DNA of 64,000 nt from Salibacterium qingdaonense (GTDB taxonomy: Bacteria > Bacillota > Bacilli > Bacillales > Marinococcaceae), in contig NZ_FOTY01000017.1 in the NCBI RefSeq assembly GCF_900114715.1, forward strand, positions 1 through 64,000, read 5' to 3'. A program made the position numbers and the translations under genes. Position 1 is the stretch's first letter. Every line of letters begins with the position of its first letter. Shown one piece after another: positions 27,210 to 36,645 of this stretch. The notes beneath the pieces are model-generated. The model did not search any database, was not told where the DNA came from, and worked only from the letters and a program-made list of their open reading frames with translations.

Positions 27210-29368
27210 GTTCCAATGCGGTGTACCATTTTCGCCCAGACCGCAGTGATATGATCCCAGTTTTCTTTTTTCGGCCGGCCGCCGTAATGAATTTTTTCAT
27301 ACTCGTGAACAAGCGTACTCATGTCGTTGACAGCAAACCACTCATCCATCCGCTTCCCGTATTCGCGGAGCGTTTCGCCATCACGCCGGTCGAACCCGGC
27401 ATGACGCAGAAGACGCAGGAGTGAATAAAAGGCTCTCGTGAAAGAAGCCGCATCTTTGGTATGCCGGAACCGCAGCAGCATCCCTTTTTTGATGATGGTA
27501 AACCGGAAGACGTACAGGAGAGCGGCAAGTACGAGTACACCGCCTGCGATAAAGGGCCACTTCGGCATACCTGAGGATGAAGCAGCAGCCTGTGTATCAT
27601 TTTCTTCCTGATTCTGCTGTTGTTCTTCCTCTTCTGTGTCCTGTTGTTGTTCCTGCTGCTCCTCTTCCCTTTCCGGCGTTTCGTTATTTTCCTCTGTATT
27701 CTCCTGCTGAGAGTAGTCAAATTCAGAGGAAAATCCTCTCGTCGGCTCAAATGGAACCCAGCCCGTACCTGGAAAATAAACCTCGACCCAGGAGTGGGCA
27801 TTGGCACTCGTTACTTCATAAACCGTGCTGTTCTCCCCGGCCTGGGATTCACTCCCTTTTGTAAAACCTTTCACCCACCGTGTTGGAATCCCAACCGTAC
27901 GGAGCATAACCGCCATTGAGGTGGAAAAATTATCGCAGTAGCCGCGCTGTGTATCAAACAGAAACTGCTCCACGTAATCTTCTCCTTGTTCCGGAACCGC
28001 GATATTGGAGGTATCATACGTGAATTCCGGGCTGTTAAAATAACGTTCCACAGCCCGCACTTTGTCGTACCGATTATTCTCACCAGATGTGATCTCATCA
28101 GCCTGCTCCCGGATGGAGGAAGGAAGATCATCCGGAAGACCGAGGAAGTAATCCTCTATATACTGCGGGTCGTTCGTGGAGGCACTCTGCATTTGTTCGA
28201 TAGAAAATTCAGGGTATCCATACGTGAGCTCATAACGTCTGGGAGCAAGCGGCTCCCCGGCTGCTGTCGTCGATGCTCTGCCGGTATAGCGGTCCACTTC
28301 AAGAGACACATTTTGATTTGGAACTTCTATATCCTGAAGACTTCCTGGATAAAACGCAAAATCAAAAGCGCCGGCATGTTCTTGTGCTATCTGCACCGTA
28401 ACGTTCTGCTGAGTAGTCTCCACCGAATCATCATAAAACCCACTGACCGGTGAAGGCCGTTCCGGAGTATTCGACTCCCAGCCGCGGCCGGTATACACGT
28501 TCTTCGACTCTCCGCGCCAGTACCCCACGTCTCCTCCTGAAGCAGTGAATACAGGGGTCTCATCCATCTCAAAGCCGCCGCCGAGCTGTTCATCATTTTC
28601 ACCGTATCCGATTTTCTGTACGGTTTCACCGCCGCTTCCGGCAGGCGTTTCAATTCCTGCCGTACGTTCTAAGAACGGTACCGGGTCCGGCCACTGAGGC
28701 TCTGCCTTTGGCAGGAGTAATCCAACAGCCGTTGAACATGCAAGCAGAAACAAGGCCAGCATCGTCCAGCGGAACCACACAAACCTCGACTGTACCGCGC
28801 CGGGATAATAATAGACGAGACGGTCCCACTGCAAAAGCGCCATCAGAATAAAACCGAGAACGAAAACACGGATAACCGCTGTGGTTCCATCATAGACGAA
28901 AAAGGTATCCATCACCCCGATATAGATGACAGTAAACAAAAAGAAGAACAGAATCCGCCTCGCCTGCACGATCCAGAAATACAAAAGATAGCTCATAATA
29001 GACAGAAGCAGCATAAATAAAAAGCTCCGGAACATATCACTCATGCCGTACCAGCGGCCTTCCAGCATATAACTGATATTAGTGGTTCCTTCTATGTAAA
29101 GAGCCTGCCACCACTGTATGCTGAACAATGTCTCGTCAAGAAAGATGGAATGAATGCTGAATAACATCCCCCCGGCTGTCAAAAGCAGGGTAACCCACCA
29201 TGGGAACTGCAAAAACATAACCAGAAAGAAAAAACCCGCCGCTGCCATAAACACCGGAACGTATCCGGTGTTTGTTACTTCCGGAAGAGGGATCAGCCAT
29301 TCCATTAACAGAAGATACCCGATCATATACATTAAAAATATTTTTGGTGTCTGTTTTGTCCGCTGCAC
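27206..29368 (-). CDS. TgpA-type membrane transglutaminase-like protein
   Basis: This is a 720-residue protein (YebA in B. subtilis). Six or so TM helices lie in the first ~210 residues (DUF3488/TgpA N-terminal region), followed by an extracytoplasmic transglutaminase-like domain with Cys in QRGYCDNFSTSMAVMLR, His in SANAHSWVEVYFPGTGWVPFEPT, and a Gln/Glu-rich linker (~585-620). A further TM segment (~630-650) precedes the DUF4129-type cytoplasmic tail (~655-720). The start is GTG, 7 nt after AGGAGG. It lies 14 nt downstream of the DUF58 gene and forms the classic MoxR-DUF58-TgpA trio. Substrates are unknown; the family is tied to envelope integrity. Confidence 0.9.
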   Translation of the reverse strand: MQRTKQTPKIFLMYMIGYLLLMEWLIPLPEVTNTGYVPVFMAAAGFFFLVMFLQFPWWVTLLLTAGGMLFSIHSIFLDETLFSIQWWQALYIEGTTNISYMLEGRWYGMSDMFRSFLFMLLLSIMSYLLYFWIVQARRILFFFLFTVIYIGVMDTFFVYDGTTAVIRVFVLGFILMALLQWDRLVYYYPGAVQSRFVWFRWTMLALFLLACSTAVGLLLPKAEPQWPDPVPFLERTAGIETPAGSGGETVQKIGYGENDEQLGGGFEMDETPVFTASGGDVGYWRGESKNVYTGRGWESNTPERPSPVSGFYDDSVETTQQNVTVQIAQEHAGAFDFAFYPGSLQDIEVPNQNVSLEVDRYTGRASTTAAGEPLAPRRYELTYGYPEFSIEQMQSASTNDPQYIEDYFLGLPDDLPSSIREQADEITSGENNRYDKVRAVERYFNSPEFTYDTSNIAVPEQGEDYVEQFLFDTQRGYCDNFSTSMAVMLRTVGIPTRWVKGFTKGSESQAGENSTVYEVTSANAHSWVEVYFPGTGWVPFEPTRGFSSEFDYSQQENTEENNETPEREEEQQEQQQDTEEEEQQQNQEENDTQAAASSSGMPKWPFIAGGVLVLAALLYVFRFTIIKKGMLLRFRHTKDAASFTRAFYSLLRLLRHAGFDRRDGETLREYGKRMDEWFAVNDMSTLVHEYEKIHYGGRPKKENWDHITAVWAKMVHRIGT

Positions 29369-29382
29369 GGCAGGTCCTCCTT

Positions 29383-30573
29383 CTAGGATGTTATATCAAA
29401 GGCGTTGTCATCCATCCATACATAAGCCGTGACCGCCCCGCTCCCCCGGAGCTTCTCCAGGCGGATCCGTTCCTGCTCGTCCATCGTCTCATGACCGCAG
29501 AACGCAACCACCAGCTCATTACGGTTCTTCAATACCTGCTGCAGTTCTTCCGTGCGCTGCGCTGACATAACAGAAGTAATATAAAGCAGGGAACGTCCAT
29601 GAAACTGCTGCCGGAAAAAAACCGCTTCATCAAACGAAGCGCTTCCTGGTTCCAGTTTTGCCAGTTCCTGATAGATGCTTTGGAAATGGGCGCGTTTCGA
29701 CTCTTCCTCGAGCAGAACCTCTTCTCCGGTGGAAAAACCCAAACCGGTCGGCACCCCTTTTTTATAACAGTAATCCGTGAAGGATGCAGCAAACTCAATC
29801 CGTTCTTCCAACGCATCCCTGCTTTTTTCGATGGTATTGTCGATGATGACGAGATGGCCCTGTCCTTCCTGTGATTCAAATTCCTTTGTTACCAATTTGC
29901 CGGCCCGGGCGCTGACTTTCCAATCAACACTTGTCATTTTATCGCCTGGTATATAATCCCTTACACCGGCGACAGAATAACTCTGATCCATCATTCTCAC
30001 AGCGGAAGGAGTAGTTTCCTGATTCTCATTGCGAAGACCGTTCCACCGTTTCAGCGGACGGAGCCGGGGCAGCACCGTTACCGGCTGTGGAAGATCAACT
30101 TCATACTCTTTTGTAATGAATCCAAATAAATCCCCTGTTCTGAGCATGACAGTGGAGAACCAGTATTCACCCCGGCGTCCTCCCCGGATGTCATAGGAGT
30201 GAGACAGCGACAGCGCTGGAGATAGAAAAAAAATAGTACCGGATTCCTGCCCCAGTCCTTCAACCCCGGACGGAACAGTATCCTCCACACTTAAGAACAG
30301 AAACGGAAAAGGCAGTTTTTTTTCAACATGGAGAGTTACCTCCATGCTTTCATTGTAGGACAGCATCGTACGGCTCACGTTTCTTGTTACCTGAAGACGG
30401 CGGAGCGGATAAGCGATAAACAGGGCATTCAGAATCACAGCCGACAATACACTGTAAAAAAGAAACCAGCTCACAAATCCACCCTGAAACATCGCATAGG
30501 TGTAAAGGCCCCCCATAACTGCAGCCAGCAGCAATGCTTTGCCCGTTTTTACAATGATTCGTCCCGGTCTCAT
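29383..30573 (-). CDS. DUF58 domain protein
   Basis: This 396-residue protein (YeaD in B. subtilis) has two N-terminal TM helices (~10-55, AVMGGLYTYAMFQGGFVSWFLFYSVLSAVILNALF region) and a cytoplasmic DUF58 domain. The signature DYIPGDKMTSVDWKVSARAGKLVTKEFESQEG lies at ~195-230, followed by a von Willebrand A-like fold (LVIIDNTIEKSRD). DUF58 proteins work with MoxR ATPases, probably as substrates or adaptors in protein-complex maturation. The start codon directly abuts the MoxR stop (TAA then ATG), so translation is coupled. Confidence 0.9.
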   Translation of the reverse strand: MRPGRIIVKTGKALLLAAVMGGLYTYAMFQGGFVSWFLFYSVLSAVILNALFIAYPLRRLQVTRNVSRTMLSYNESMEVTLHVEKKLPFPFLFLSVEDTVPSGVEGLGQESGTIFFLSPALSLSHSYDIRGGRRGEYWFSTVMLRTGDLFGFITKEYEVDLPQPVTVLPRLRPLKRWNGLRNENQETTPSAVRMMDQSYSVAGVRDYIPGDKMTSVDWKVSARAGKLVTKEFESQEGQGHLVIIDNTIEKSRDALEERIEFAASFTDYCYKKGVPTGLGFSTGEEVLLEEESKRAHFQSIYQELAKLEPGSASFDEAVFFRQQFHGRSLLYITSVMSAQRTEELQQVLKNRNELVVAFCGHETMDEQERIRLEKLRGSGAVTAYVWMDDNAFDITS

Positions 30574-31545
30574 TTACTGCACCATTTCCTTACCGGCAAG
30601 CGGCACACGAAGCGTAGAAAGAATATCACGAATCACATCTTCCCCGTCTTTTTCCACCATCTGCAGATCCGAGCGCAGGATAATGCGGTGGCTCAGCGCA
30701 ACAGGCGCAAGATGTTTAATATCGTCGGGAACAACGTACTCCCGCCCCTTTAGAAAGGCAAAAGCCTGCGAAGCTTTCATAAGGGCAATCGATCCGCGCG
30801 GACTGACTCCGAGCTGTACATCCCGGTGGGTTCTCGTTTCATTTACGATGGAAATGATGTACTGTTTCACAGCATCATCCACATACACAGACGAAACCTG
30901 CTCTTGCATCTTGAGAATGTCTTCCAGACTAAGCACCTCATGCAGTTCCTGGATTGGATGGTTCTGCTCTACTCTTTTCAGCACACTGAGTTCTTCTTCG
31001 TATGTCGGATAGCCCATCTTCAGCTTAAACAAAAAACGGTCCAGCTGTGCCTCCGGAAGTGGATACGTCCCCCCATATTCGATCGGATTCTGAGTTGCCA
31101 TCACAAAAAAAGGCTGCTCCAGATCTCGTGTCCGCCCATCGATTGTCACACTTCCTTCTTCCAGTGCTTCCAAGAGCGATGACTGCGTTTTCGGCGACGT
31201 ACGGTTGATTTCATCTGCCAGTACCACATTGGACATCACCGGTCCTTCCCGGAATTCAAAAGACTGCGTTTTCTGGTTATATATCGACACCCCGCTTACA
31301 TCGGAAGGCAGTAAATCCGGAGTGAATTGAATTCTTTTGAAATCCGCTCCGATAGACCGGGCAATCGCCCGCACCATCATTGTTTTTCCAACCCCCGGCA
31401 CATCCTCAAGCAGAACGTGCCCTTTCGCAAGCAGGGCAGTCAAGCTCAATTCTATTTCTTCACGTTTACCTACAACGACGCGTTCTATGTTCTCTATCAC
31501 CTGCTGGAGCCCGGAACGTTCCGTTTCCACTTTCATTCCTCCCAT
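30574..31545 (-). CDS. MoxR family AAA+ ATPase
   Basis: This is a 323-residue AAA+ ATPase (YeaC in B. subtilis) with Walker A VLLEDVPGVGKTMMVRAIA (~50-65), Walker B NVVLADEINRTSPKTQSSLLEALEEG and the MoxR motif PLPEAQLDRFLFKLKMGYP. The MoxR group acts as a chaperone, with DUF58 and other partners, inserting cofactors or assembling envelope complexes. It is the first gene of the trio. The exact start is uncertain: ATG 31545, ATG 31536 or GTG 31530; the last has GGGAGG at 7 nt, the best spacing. Confidence 0.9.
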   Translation of the reverse strand: MGGMKVETERSGLQQVIENIERVVVGKREEIELSLTALLAKGHVLLEDVPGVGKTMMVRAIARSIGADFKRIQFTPDLLPSDVSGVSIYNQKTQSFEFREGPVMSNVVLADEINRTSPKTQSSLLEALEEGSVTIDGRTRDLEQPFFVMATQNPIEYGGTYPLPEAQLDRFLFKLKMGYPTYEEELSVLKRVEQNHPIQELHEVLSLEDILKMQEQVSSVYVDDAVKQYIISIVNETRTHRDVQLGVSPRGSIALMKASQAFAFLKGREYVVPDDIKHLAPVALSHRIILRSDLQMVEKDGEDVIRDILSTLRVPLAGKEMVQ

Positions 31546-31747
31546 TTCCTCTGCTGATGCCCTACGTTCTTTCTTTCATATTATCACAAATGGGGAGGGT
31601 TTGTGGGCATGATAATCTTTTTCCGGCTTCCGTTATTTCCAATATATTTCTTCACAGATATTCTTTTCAATTCCATCTTAGTATAGTAACATCTTCCTTG
31701 ATCATGTTTTTAAAAGAATTTTCAGGAAAAAAGAGAGGAGAGATTCG

Positions 31748-34096
31748 ATGGATGGTCAAAGACGGTACCGGCACTGTTATGCTAAATTATCCCTTGCCGC
31801 AGTCCTCGGCCTGTCCTGGACAGCAGGCGCAGAGACCAGCCAGGCCGCACCTGACGACGAAGTGGAAGTGACCATTAATGCAGAAAACAATCATTCCAAC
31901 AGTTCAGAGGAAAGCAGTCAGGTCAGTACCAGCGAAGTTGATCCCGCAGATGCCGACATTACAAAGGATGAAGCCGTAAAAAAACTTAGAACTGTCCTTC
32001 CCGCCCTCGAAGAAGCCGAGGTTCAACAGGTTGAACTGCGCCGCGATTCAGGAACACTAAGCGGCAGCGGAGAGCTTGAATGGGATGTACGATGGGAATA
32101 CAGCGAAGGCAGTTCCAGTTACGGTTTTTCAGGAATTGTGAATGCGGTGACAGGAGACGTTATACGTGCAAGCATTCTCGGCCCGATGAACGAAGACACA
32201 AAGGCGTATTACCCTCCGGACATTTCTGAAGAAGAAGCTGCTGCTAAAGCAGAAGAAGTAATCAAAACCGCGGTTCCATCGGTGGATATCGAGCAGCTCA
32301 AGCGTGAGGGGAATACGACAACACCCCTTGAATCTCTGTTTGGAGACGTCGGATACACCATGAATTATGTTCCATACATAGACGGCGTTCCTGCTTCGGA
32401 ACAAGCGATTCAGGTAGGAATTAACGGAGCCGGCGAGGTGACGAGCTTTTCCAACACCACGTCCCCTTCAGCAGAATATCCGGAATCCGAACCTGAAGTC
32501 ACAAAAAAGGAAGCGATTTCTACGTTTCAGGATAATGTCAATATAAGATTGGCTTATTACACTTCCCCCGCAGGAGCAAAGGAAGAGGTATTTCTCGGAT
32601 GGGGGCCGGCCCCCTCCCATAATCCGATGTACATTGACGCAGGTGCAGATGAATTCTTGAACCGCCAGGGAGAAGCATACGAGCAGACAGACCGTTCCTA
32701 TGCGGAACTGGACGCAGCCTCTACGTATGAACCGCTGGAAACAGGAGAAGATGGTTCCATCTCCGAATCTCAGGCTGTGCGTGTTGTACAGGAACAGATG
32801 GATAAACTGCAGGACCGTGAACCAGAGCAGGCTTCTCTACGGCAGCAGCCGGACAGTGACACGTCGGCCTGGCAGTTGATATGGCAGATGCAGCAGGGAA
32901 CGGGCGGTTCTATCCAGGCAGAAGTAGATGCCGCCACAGGACAGATTCTTACCATCAATCAATTCAGCGCAAGGCCCTCTCAAACAGACTCAGAGGACGG
33001 AGAAGAAATATCGAGTGAAGCCTTAAAAGAAGAGGCCGTTTCCATTCTGTCTGCGCTGTACCCGGATGCATCGGAAGAATTTAAACTGGCGGTTTCCAGC
33101 GGATTACCCGATTCCACGGAACAGAATACGAACAGATTCACGTTTCAGCGGTTTGCCGGAGAGATTCCGGTGCAAAACGATCAAATCACCATTACGTTGA
33201 ACAGCAGTGGAGAGCTGGTCGAATACCGCAGAAATCTGACGTCCAACCTCGAGGAAAAGATAGAAGGACTGACCGATGACATCGGAGAGGAAGCCGCAGC
33301 CGAGCAGTACTCGGACTCTATCAATGCGTCTCTTTCCTATCAGTCCTTCCCTGTTGGAACGAATGCCGGGTCAGACGAAACCGAAACGAAACTCGTGTAT
33401 CAAAAACAGCTCTCCAGTCAATCGGTAGTAAACCCTGTGGTGAATGCACAAACCGGGAACTGGCAATCACCCGTTCCGGCAGCCGCAGGAATACCGGAGG
33501 AGAATGCTCCTCCTGCAAAGGACATCCAAGGCCATGAATCAGCGGATGCGCTTCAAACCTTGGTGCAATACAACGTGCTCAATCCCGATGCAGAAGGAAA
33601 TATCCTTCCCGATGAAACACTCACTTACGGGGACTGGCTGCGCATGGCAGCAAGTGCTGTCTCACCAAGGTTTGACCGTACCAGTTACTACGCGAATGAA
33701 AAACAGGACGTGAAAGAAATATCACCGGACAGCCCTTACTATGCTGTGGTTTCTTTCGCTGATGAACGAGAGTGGCTCGACAGCAGCCGTGACACGGTGG
33801 ATCCTGATTCGACACTGACCCATGAACCATTCGTTCAATCAATGGTCCGTATTCTCGGCTACGATCAGTTTGCCACCCACATGACAGACGAGACACCACC
33901 TTTCAACGATGCAGACGCCATCACTGATACCGGATCTATTAACACCGCCCTGCAGCTCAACCTGATAAGCAGCAGCCAAGACACTTTTGGACCTGAGACA
34001 GAAGTAACAAGAGCTCAGGCAGCCGAACACATGATAAACATGGCTGACCTGCAAAGCAGCATTGACCAGGACATCGACAACCGCCGGACACATTAA
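31748..34096 (+). CDS. Secreted YcdB/YcdC-repeat protein with SLH-like C-terminus
   Basis: This is a 782-residue exported protein. A signal peptide covers ~1-33 (hydrophobic LSLAAVLGLSWTAGA, then ETSQA). Repeated YcdB/YcdC (PepSY-related) domains follow, recognisable by ITKDEAVKKLRTVLP...GIVNAVTGDVIRAS and DISEEEAAAKAEEVIK...VGINGAGEVTSFS. The last ~200 residues resemble degenerate S-layer homology domains (LVQYNVLNPDAEGNILPDETLTYGDWLRM; LNLISSSQDTFGPETEVTRAQAAEHMI). It is strongly acidic, as on a halophile surface. AGAGGAG lies 7 nt before ATG. It is probably bound to secondary wall polymer and its function is unknown. Confidence 0.82.
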   Translation: MDGQRRYRHCYAKLSLAAVLGLSWTAGAETSQAAPDDEVEVTINAENNHSNSSEESSQVSTSEVDPADADITKDEAVKKLRTVLPALEEAEVQQVELRRDSGTLSGSGELEWDVRWEYSEGSSSYGFSGIVNAVTGDVIRASILGPMNEDTKAYYPPDISEEEAAAKAEEVIKTAVPSVDIEQLKREGNTTTPLESLFGDVGYTMNYVPYIDGVPASEQAIQVGINGAGEVTSFSNTTSPSAEYPESEPEVTKKEAISTFQDNVNIRLAYYTSPAGAKEEVFLGWGPAPSHNPMYIDAGADEFLNRQGEAYEQTDRSYAELDAASTYEPLETGEDGSISESQAVRVVQEQMDKLQDREPEQASLRQQPDSDTSAWQLIWQMQQGTGGSIQAEVDAATGQILTINQFSARPSQTDSEDGEEISSEALKEEAVSILSALYPDASEEFKLAVSSGLPDSTEQNTNRFTFQRFAGEIPVQNDQITITLNSSGELVEYRRNLTSNLEEKIEGLTDDIGEEAAAEQYSDSINASLSYQSFPVGTNAGSDETETKLVYQKQLSSQSVVNPVVNAQTGNWQSPVPAAAGIPEENAPPAKDIQGHESADALQTLVQYNVLNPDAEGNILPDETLTYGDWLRMAASAVSPRFDRTSYYANEKQDVKEISPDSPYYAVVSFADEREWLDSSRDTVDPDSTLTHEPFVQSMVRILGYDQFATHMTDETPPFNDADAITDTGSINTALQLNLISSSQDTFGPETEVTRAQAAEHMINMADLQSSIDQDIDNRRTH

Positions 34097-34129
34097 AGAA
34101 AAAGCGGGTCTGGGATAAAACCTCTATAA

Positions 34130-34183
34130 AGAAACGAAAAATGCCGAACGATTTTTAAAAATCGTTCGGCATTTTTCGTTTCT
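34130..34183. terminator. 54-bp perfect palindrome, likely bidirectional terminator
   Basis: Two 27-bp arms are exact complements with no unpaired centre. The arms contain AAAAATGCCGAACGATTTTT. It begins 34 nt after the YcdB/SLH stop. T-rich stretches in the arms make termination plausible on either strand. Confidence 0.65.
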
Positions 34184-34454
34184 GAGACAAACCGCTGCGT
34201 CAACATGTTTTTCTTTTACTCCAGAGCACAAGGGCGACATCGATTCGCCGGGGCTCCACCGGATCAGCTGCCTGTCGAAACCGGCGGAGCCCGGCCGCTC
34301 CAGGTCTCTGATCACCACGCCGGCCGGTATAGCGCAGTATAAAGGCAGGCAAAGGCATGGCAGATGTACGGGAGGTTTAGAACATGGAGGCGTTTGTGCG
34401 TGTCGTTCGGGATAGGCGGACGGGCGTTGTTGTTCGTTGGGAATGGGTCCGAAG

Positions 34455-34594
34455 GCACTTTAGGAGGTGGTGCGTCCCCCTAAACGTCGTTCGGCCCATC
34501 GCCTGAAGCACTTTAGTATATAGGGCGCCCCTCAAAACGTCATCAGACATGATTCATAAAGCACTTTAGAGAATCTCGTGCCCCTGTAAACGTC
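34455..34594. repeat. 53-bp tandem repeat with 25-bp spaced dyad
   Basis: GCACTTTAG begins at 34455, 34508 and 34561 (53 bp apart). A partner half-site (CTAAACGTC, CAAAACGTC, GTAAACGTC) begins exactly 25 bp after each. Between the half-sites lies a conserved GCGYCCC/GTGCCCC block; the remaining spacer varies. Confidence 0.75.
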
Positions 34595-34781
34595 ACCCGG
34601 GAACCAATCTACGCTGCGTTCAGCGGGAAAAGAAAAAAAGGAACGAGCCGACACGGCCAAGAGTCCGCGCCGCTGCCTGAAAAGAGAAAGGAATCGTTCA
34701 TAAGCCGGTGCGCCCTTCAACGTCATGATCCGGTGGAAATACGTCACGAGTCTGGGACAAAACCAGTAAATATTAGTAAAT

Positions 34782-34833
34782 AAGGGTGCGGCTTCCGATA
34801 AGACAATCGGAAGCCGCACCCTTCTATTTTTTT
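34782..34833 (+). terminator. Terminator inside the left IS end
   Basis: An 18-bp perfect stem (AAGGGTGCGGCTTCCGAT and complement) with a 6-nt loop, followed by CTATTTTTTT. It probably blocks read-through from the host into the transposase. Confidence 0.85.
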
Positions 34834-34917
34834 AAGTTTTTTCGAAACGAAATAAACAAAAAAGGGGTCCCTCTGCTATAATTGAAGCACCACACAACAA
34901 CCACAGGAGGGATCCCT

Positions 34918-36600
34918 TTGTTCCATTATTATAACATGAATCACGTTGTTTTGCCTTTAGATCTGGAAGTGAAACTGCAGAAAAATGATATTGCCTATAC
35001 CGTCCACCATATGGTGGAACAAATTCCGGATGAAGCCTTTATCAGCCTGATGCAGGAGAATGGACGCCCTTCTTACCATCCCAGAATGATGATGAAGATT
35101 ATTCTCTGTGCCTACACCCAGTCCGTGTTTTCGGGAAGAAAGATAGAAGGTCTTCTTCAAGACAGTGTGCGCATGATGTGGTTGGCACAGGGGTATGAGC
35201 CGAGTTACCGTACCATCAACCGTTTTCGTATCCATCCCGATGTCCAGGATCTTTTGCGTCAATGTTTCGTTCAATTCCGATGTCAGCTTGTGGAAGAGGA
35301 TGTGATCGAAGAAGAAGCGATTTTCATTGATGGAACGAAATTGGAGGCCAATGCCAATAAATTTACCTTCGTCTGGCGCAAAGCCACCGAACGATACAGC
35401 CGACAGCTGGTTGAAAAGTCCAATCGTATGTACGAGGAACTGTTGGAAAAGGAAATCATTCCAGCTATCGATCGGGAAAGTTCGGACGAACTTTCGACCG
35501 AGGAGCTCACAGCTGTCCGGGAACAATTGAATAAAGAAGTGGAGACGTACGATCAGCACATTGAGGAAAGCTCTAATGGCAAAGAACGCAAAGACCTGCG
35601 TGCAGCGAGGAAAGAACCGAAACACTACCGCAAACAGTTCGATGATATGATCGCCCGCAAAGAGAAATACCGGAAGGATATGGAGATTTTCGGAGAGCGA
35701 AACAGTTACTCTAAAACGGACCACGACGCCACATTTATGCGAATGAAAGAAGACTATATGAAAAATGGGCAGCTGAAACCCGGCTACAACCTTCAACTGG
35801 CGACCGAAGGTCAATATGCCCTTGCCTATGATATCTTTCCGAATCCGACCGACACCCGTACATTCATGCCCTTTTTGGACCATATCGAGAACAACTTTTT
35901 CAACCTTCCCTCTTATATCGTGGCGGATGCGGGATACGGCAGTGAACAGAATTATGACGATGTCCGTTTCAACAGACAGCGCACACCTTTGATCACCTAC
36001 AATCAATACCGCAAAGAGAAGAAGAAGAAGCACAGAGACAATGCGTTTAACGTTGCGAACTGGCCGTATGATGAAGAGAGCGATACGTTTATTTGCCCCG
36101 CCGGGCAGTCGTTGACCTATCGGTACGACTCCCACCGAACAGACCGTTATGGGTACGAGCGGACCTTCCGTGTCTATGAAAGTGAAGACTGTACCGGTTG
36201 TCCGTTACGAGCATCGTGTACCAAAGCTAAAGAAGGGAACAATCGCAAGATTTCCTATAATGAGAAATGGGAAGACCACAAAGCCTATACGAGAGAGAAG
36301 CTTTCGGAACCAGAAACGGGAGAAATCTACGGAAAACGGAAGGTAGACGTAGAACCAGTTTTTGGATTTTTGAAGGCTTGTTTGCGTTTCACCCGTTTCT
36401 CCGTGCGTGGCACGAAGAAAGTGAAAAATGAGATAGGGTTTGCACTGCTGGCGGTGAACTTGAAAAAGTACAACGCCAGTACCACCTCAACTTCTTCACG
36501 GAAGGTATTTTCATCTTATAAAAAAGGATCCGATTATCTTGTTTTGATAATCGGACCCTTTTTTTATTCAACATTTTTTACTATTGTCCCAGACTCGTGA
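34918..36600 (+). CDS. IS1182 family transposase
   Basis: This is a 560-residue DDE transposase. The N-terminal domain (HPRMMMKIILCAYTQSVFSGRKIEGLLQDSVRMMWLAQG...RTINRFRI) is the IS1182/IS5-type DUF772 region. IFIDGTKLEANANKFTFVWRK carries the first acidic residue, YIVADAGYGSEQNYD the second, and a C-terminal zinc-like Cys cluster (ESEDCTGCPLRASCTKA) lies before the last Glu region (VEPVFGFLKACLRFTRFSVRG). The start is TTG, 6 nt after AGGAGGG; TATAAT lies at 34878. The last codons and stop run into the right inverted repeat. Confidence 0.93.
   Translation: MFHYYNMNHVVLPLDLEVKLQKNDIAYTVHHMVEQIPDEAFISLMQENGRPSYHPRMMMKIILCAYTQSVFSGRKIEGLLQDSVRMMWLAQGYEPSYRTINRFRIHPDVQDLLRQCFVQFRCQLVEEDVIEEEAIFIDGTKLEANANKFTFVWRKATERYSRQLVEKSNRMYEELLEKEIIPAIDRESSDELSTEELTAVREQLNKEVETYDQHIEESSNGKERKDLRAARKEPKHYRKQFDDMIARKEKYRKDMEIFGERNSYSKTDHDATFMRMKEDYMKNGQLKPGYNLQLATEGQYALAYDIFPNPTDTRTFMPFLDHIENNFFNLPSYIVADAGYGSEQNYDDVRFNRQRTPLITYNQYRKEKKKKHRDNAFNVANWPYDEESDTFICPAGQSLTYRYDSHRTDRYGYERTFRVYESEDCTGCPLRASCTKAKEGNNRKISYNEKWEDHKAYTREKLSEPETGEIYGKRKVDVEPVFGFLKACLRFTRFSVRGTKKVKNEIGFALLAVNLKKYNASTTSTSSRKVFSSYKKGSDYLVLIIGPFFYSTFFTIVPDS
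36522..36562 (+). terminator. Terminator inside the right IS end
   Basis: AAAGGATCCGATTATC pairs with GATAATCGGACCCTTT around TTGTTTT, followed by T residues. It overlaps the 3' end of the transposase reading frame. Confidence 0.75.
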
Positions 36601-36645
36601 CTCGTGATTTCCTGCGCCTATTTTATTTTTGTACCAGACTCTTTT

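Larger units (their letters stand above)
34097..34742. other. Repeat-rich intergenic region
   Basis: About 650 nt with no convincing gene. It contains a 54-bp perfect palindrome, a TCTGGGATAAAACC motif at ~34108 that resembles the neighbouring IS end, and a 53-bp tandem repeat (34455-34594). A related AACGTC copy occurs at ~34720, just before the IS end. Confidence 0.6.
34743..36601 (+). mobile_element. IS1182-type insertion sequence, apparently intact
   Basis: Perfect 18-bp terminal inverted repeats, GTCACGAGTCTGGGACAA at 34743-34760 and its complement at 36584-36601, enclose one transposase gene. Each end carries a strong terminator hairpin internal to the repeat (34782-34833 and 36522-36562). 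Flanking bases show no clear target duplication. The transposase is full length without visible frameshift. Confidence 0.85.

Noticed and set aside
34455-34594. CRISPR array at the 53-bp repeat
   Set aside because: Only three units, half-sites of 9 bp rather than a 24-37 bp repeat, and no cas genes nearby.
34957-36135. 392-codon minus-strand frame opposite the transposase
   Set aside because: The plus-strand transposase is complete and recognisable; the antisense frame has no motif.
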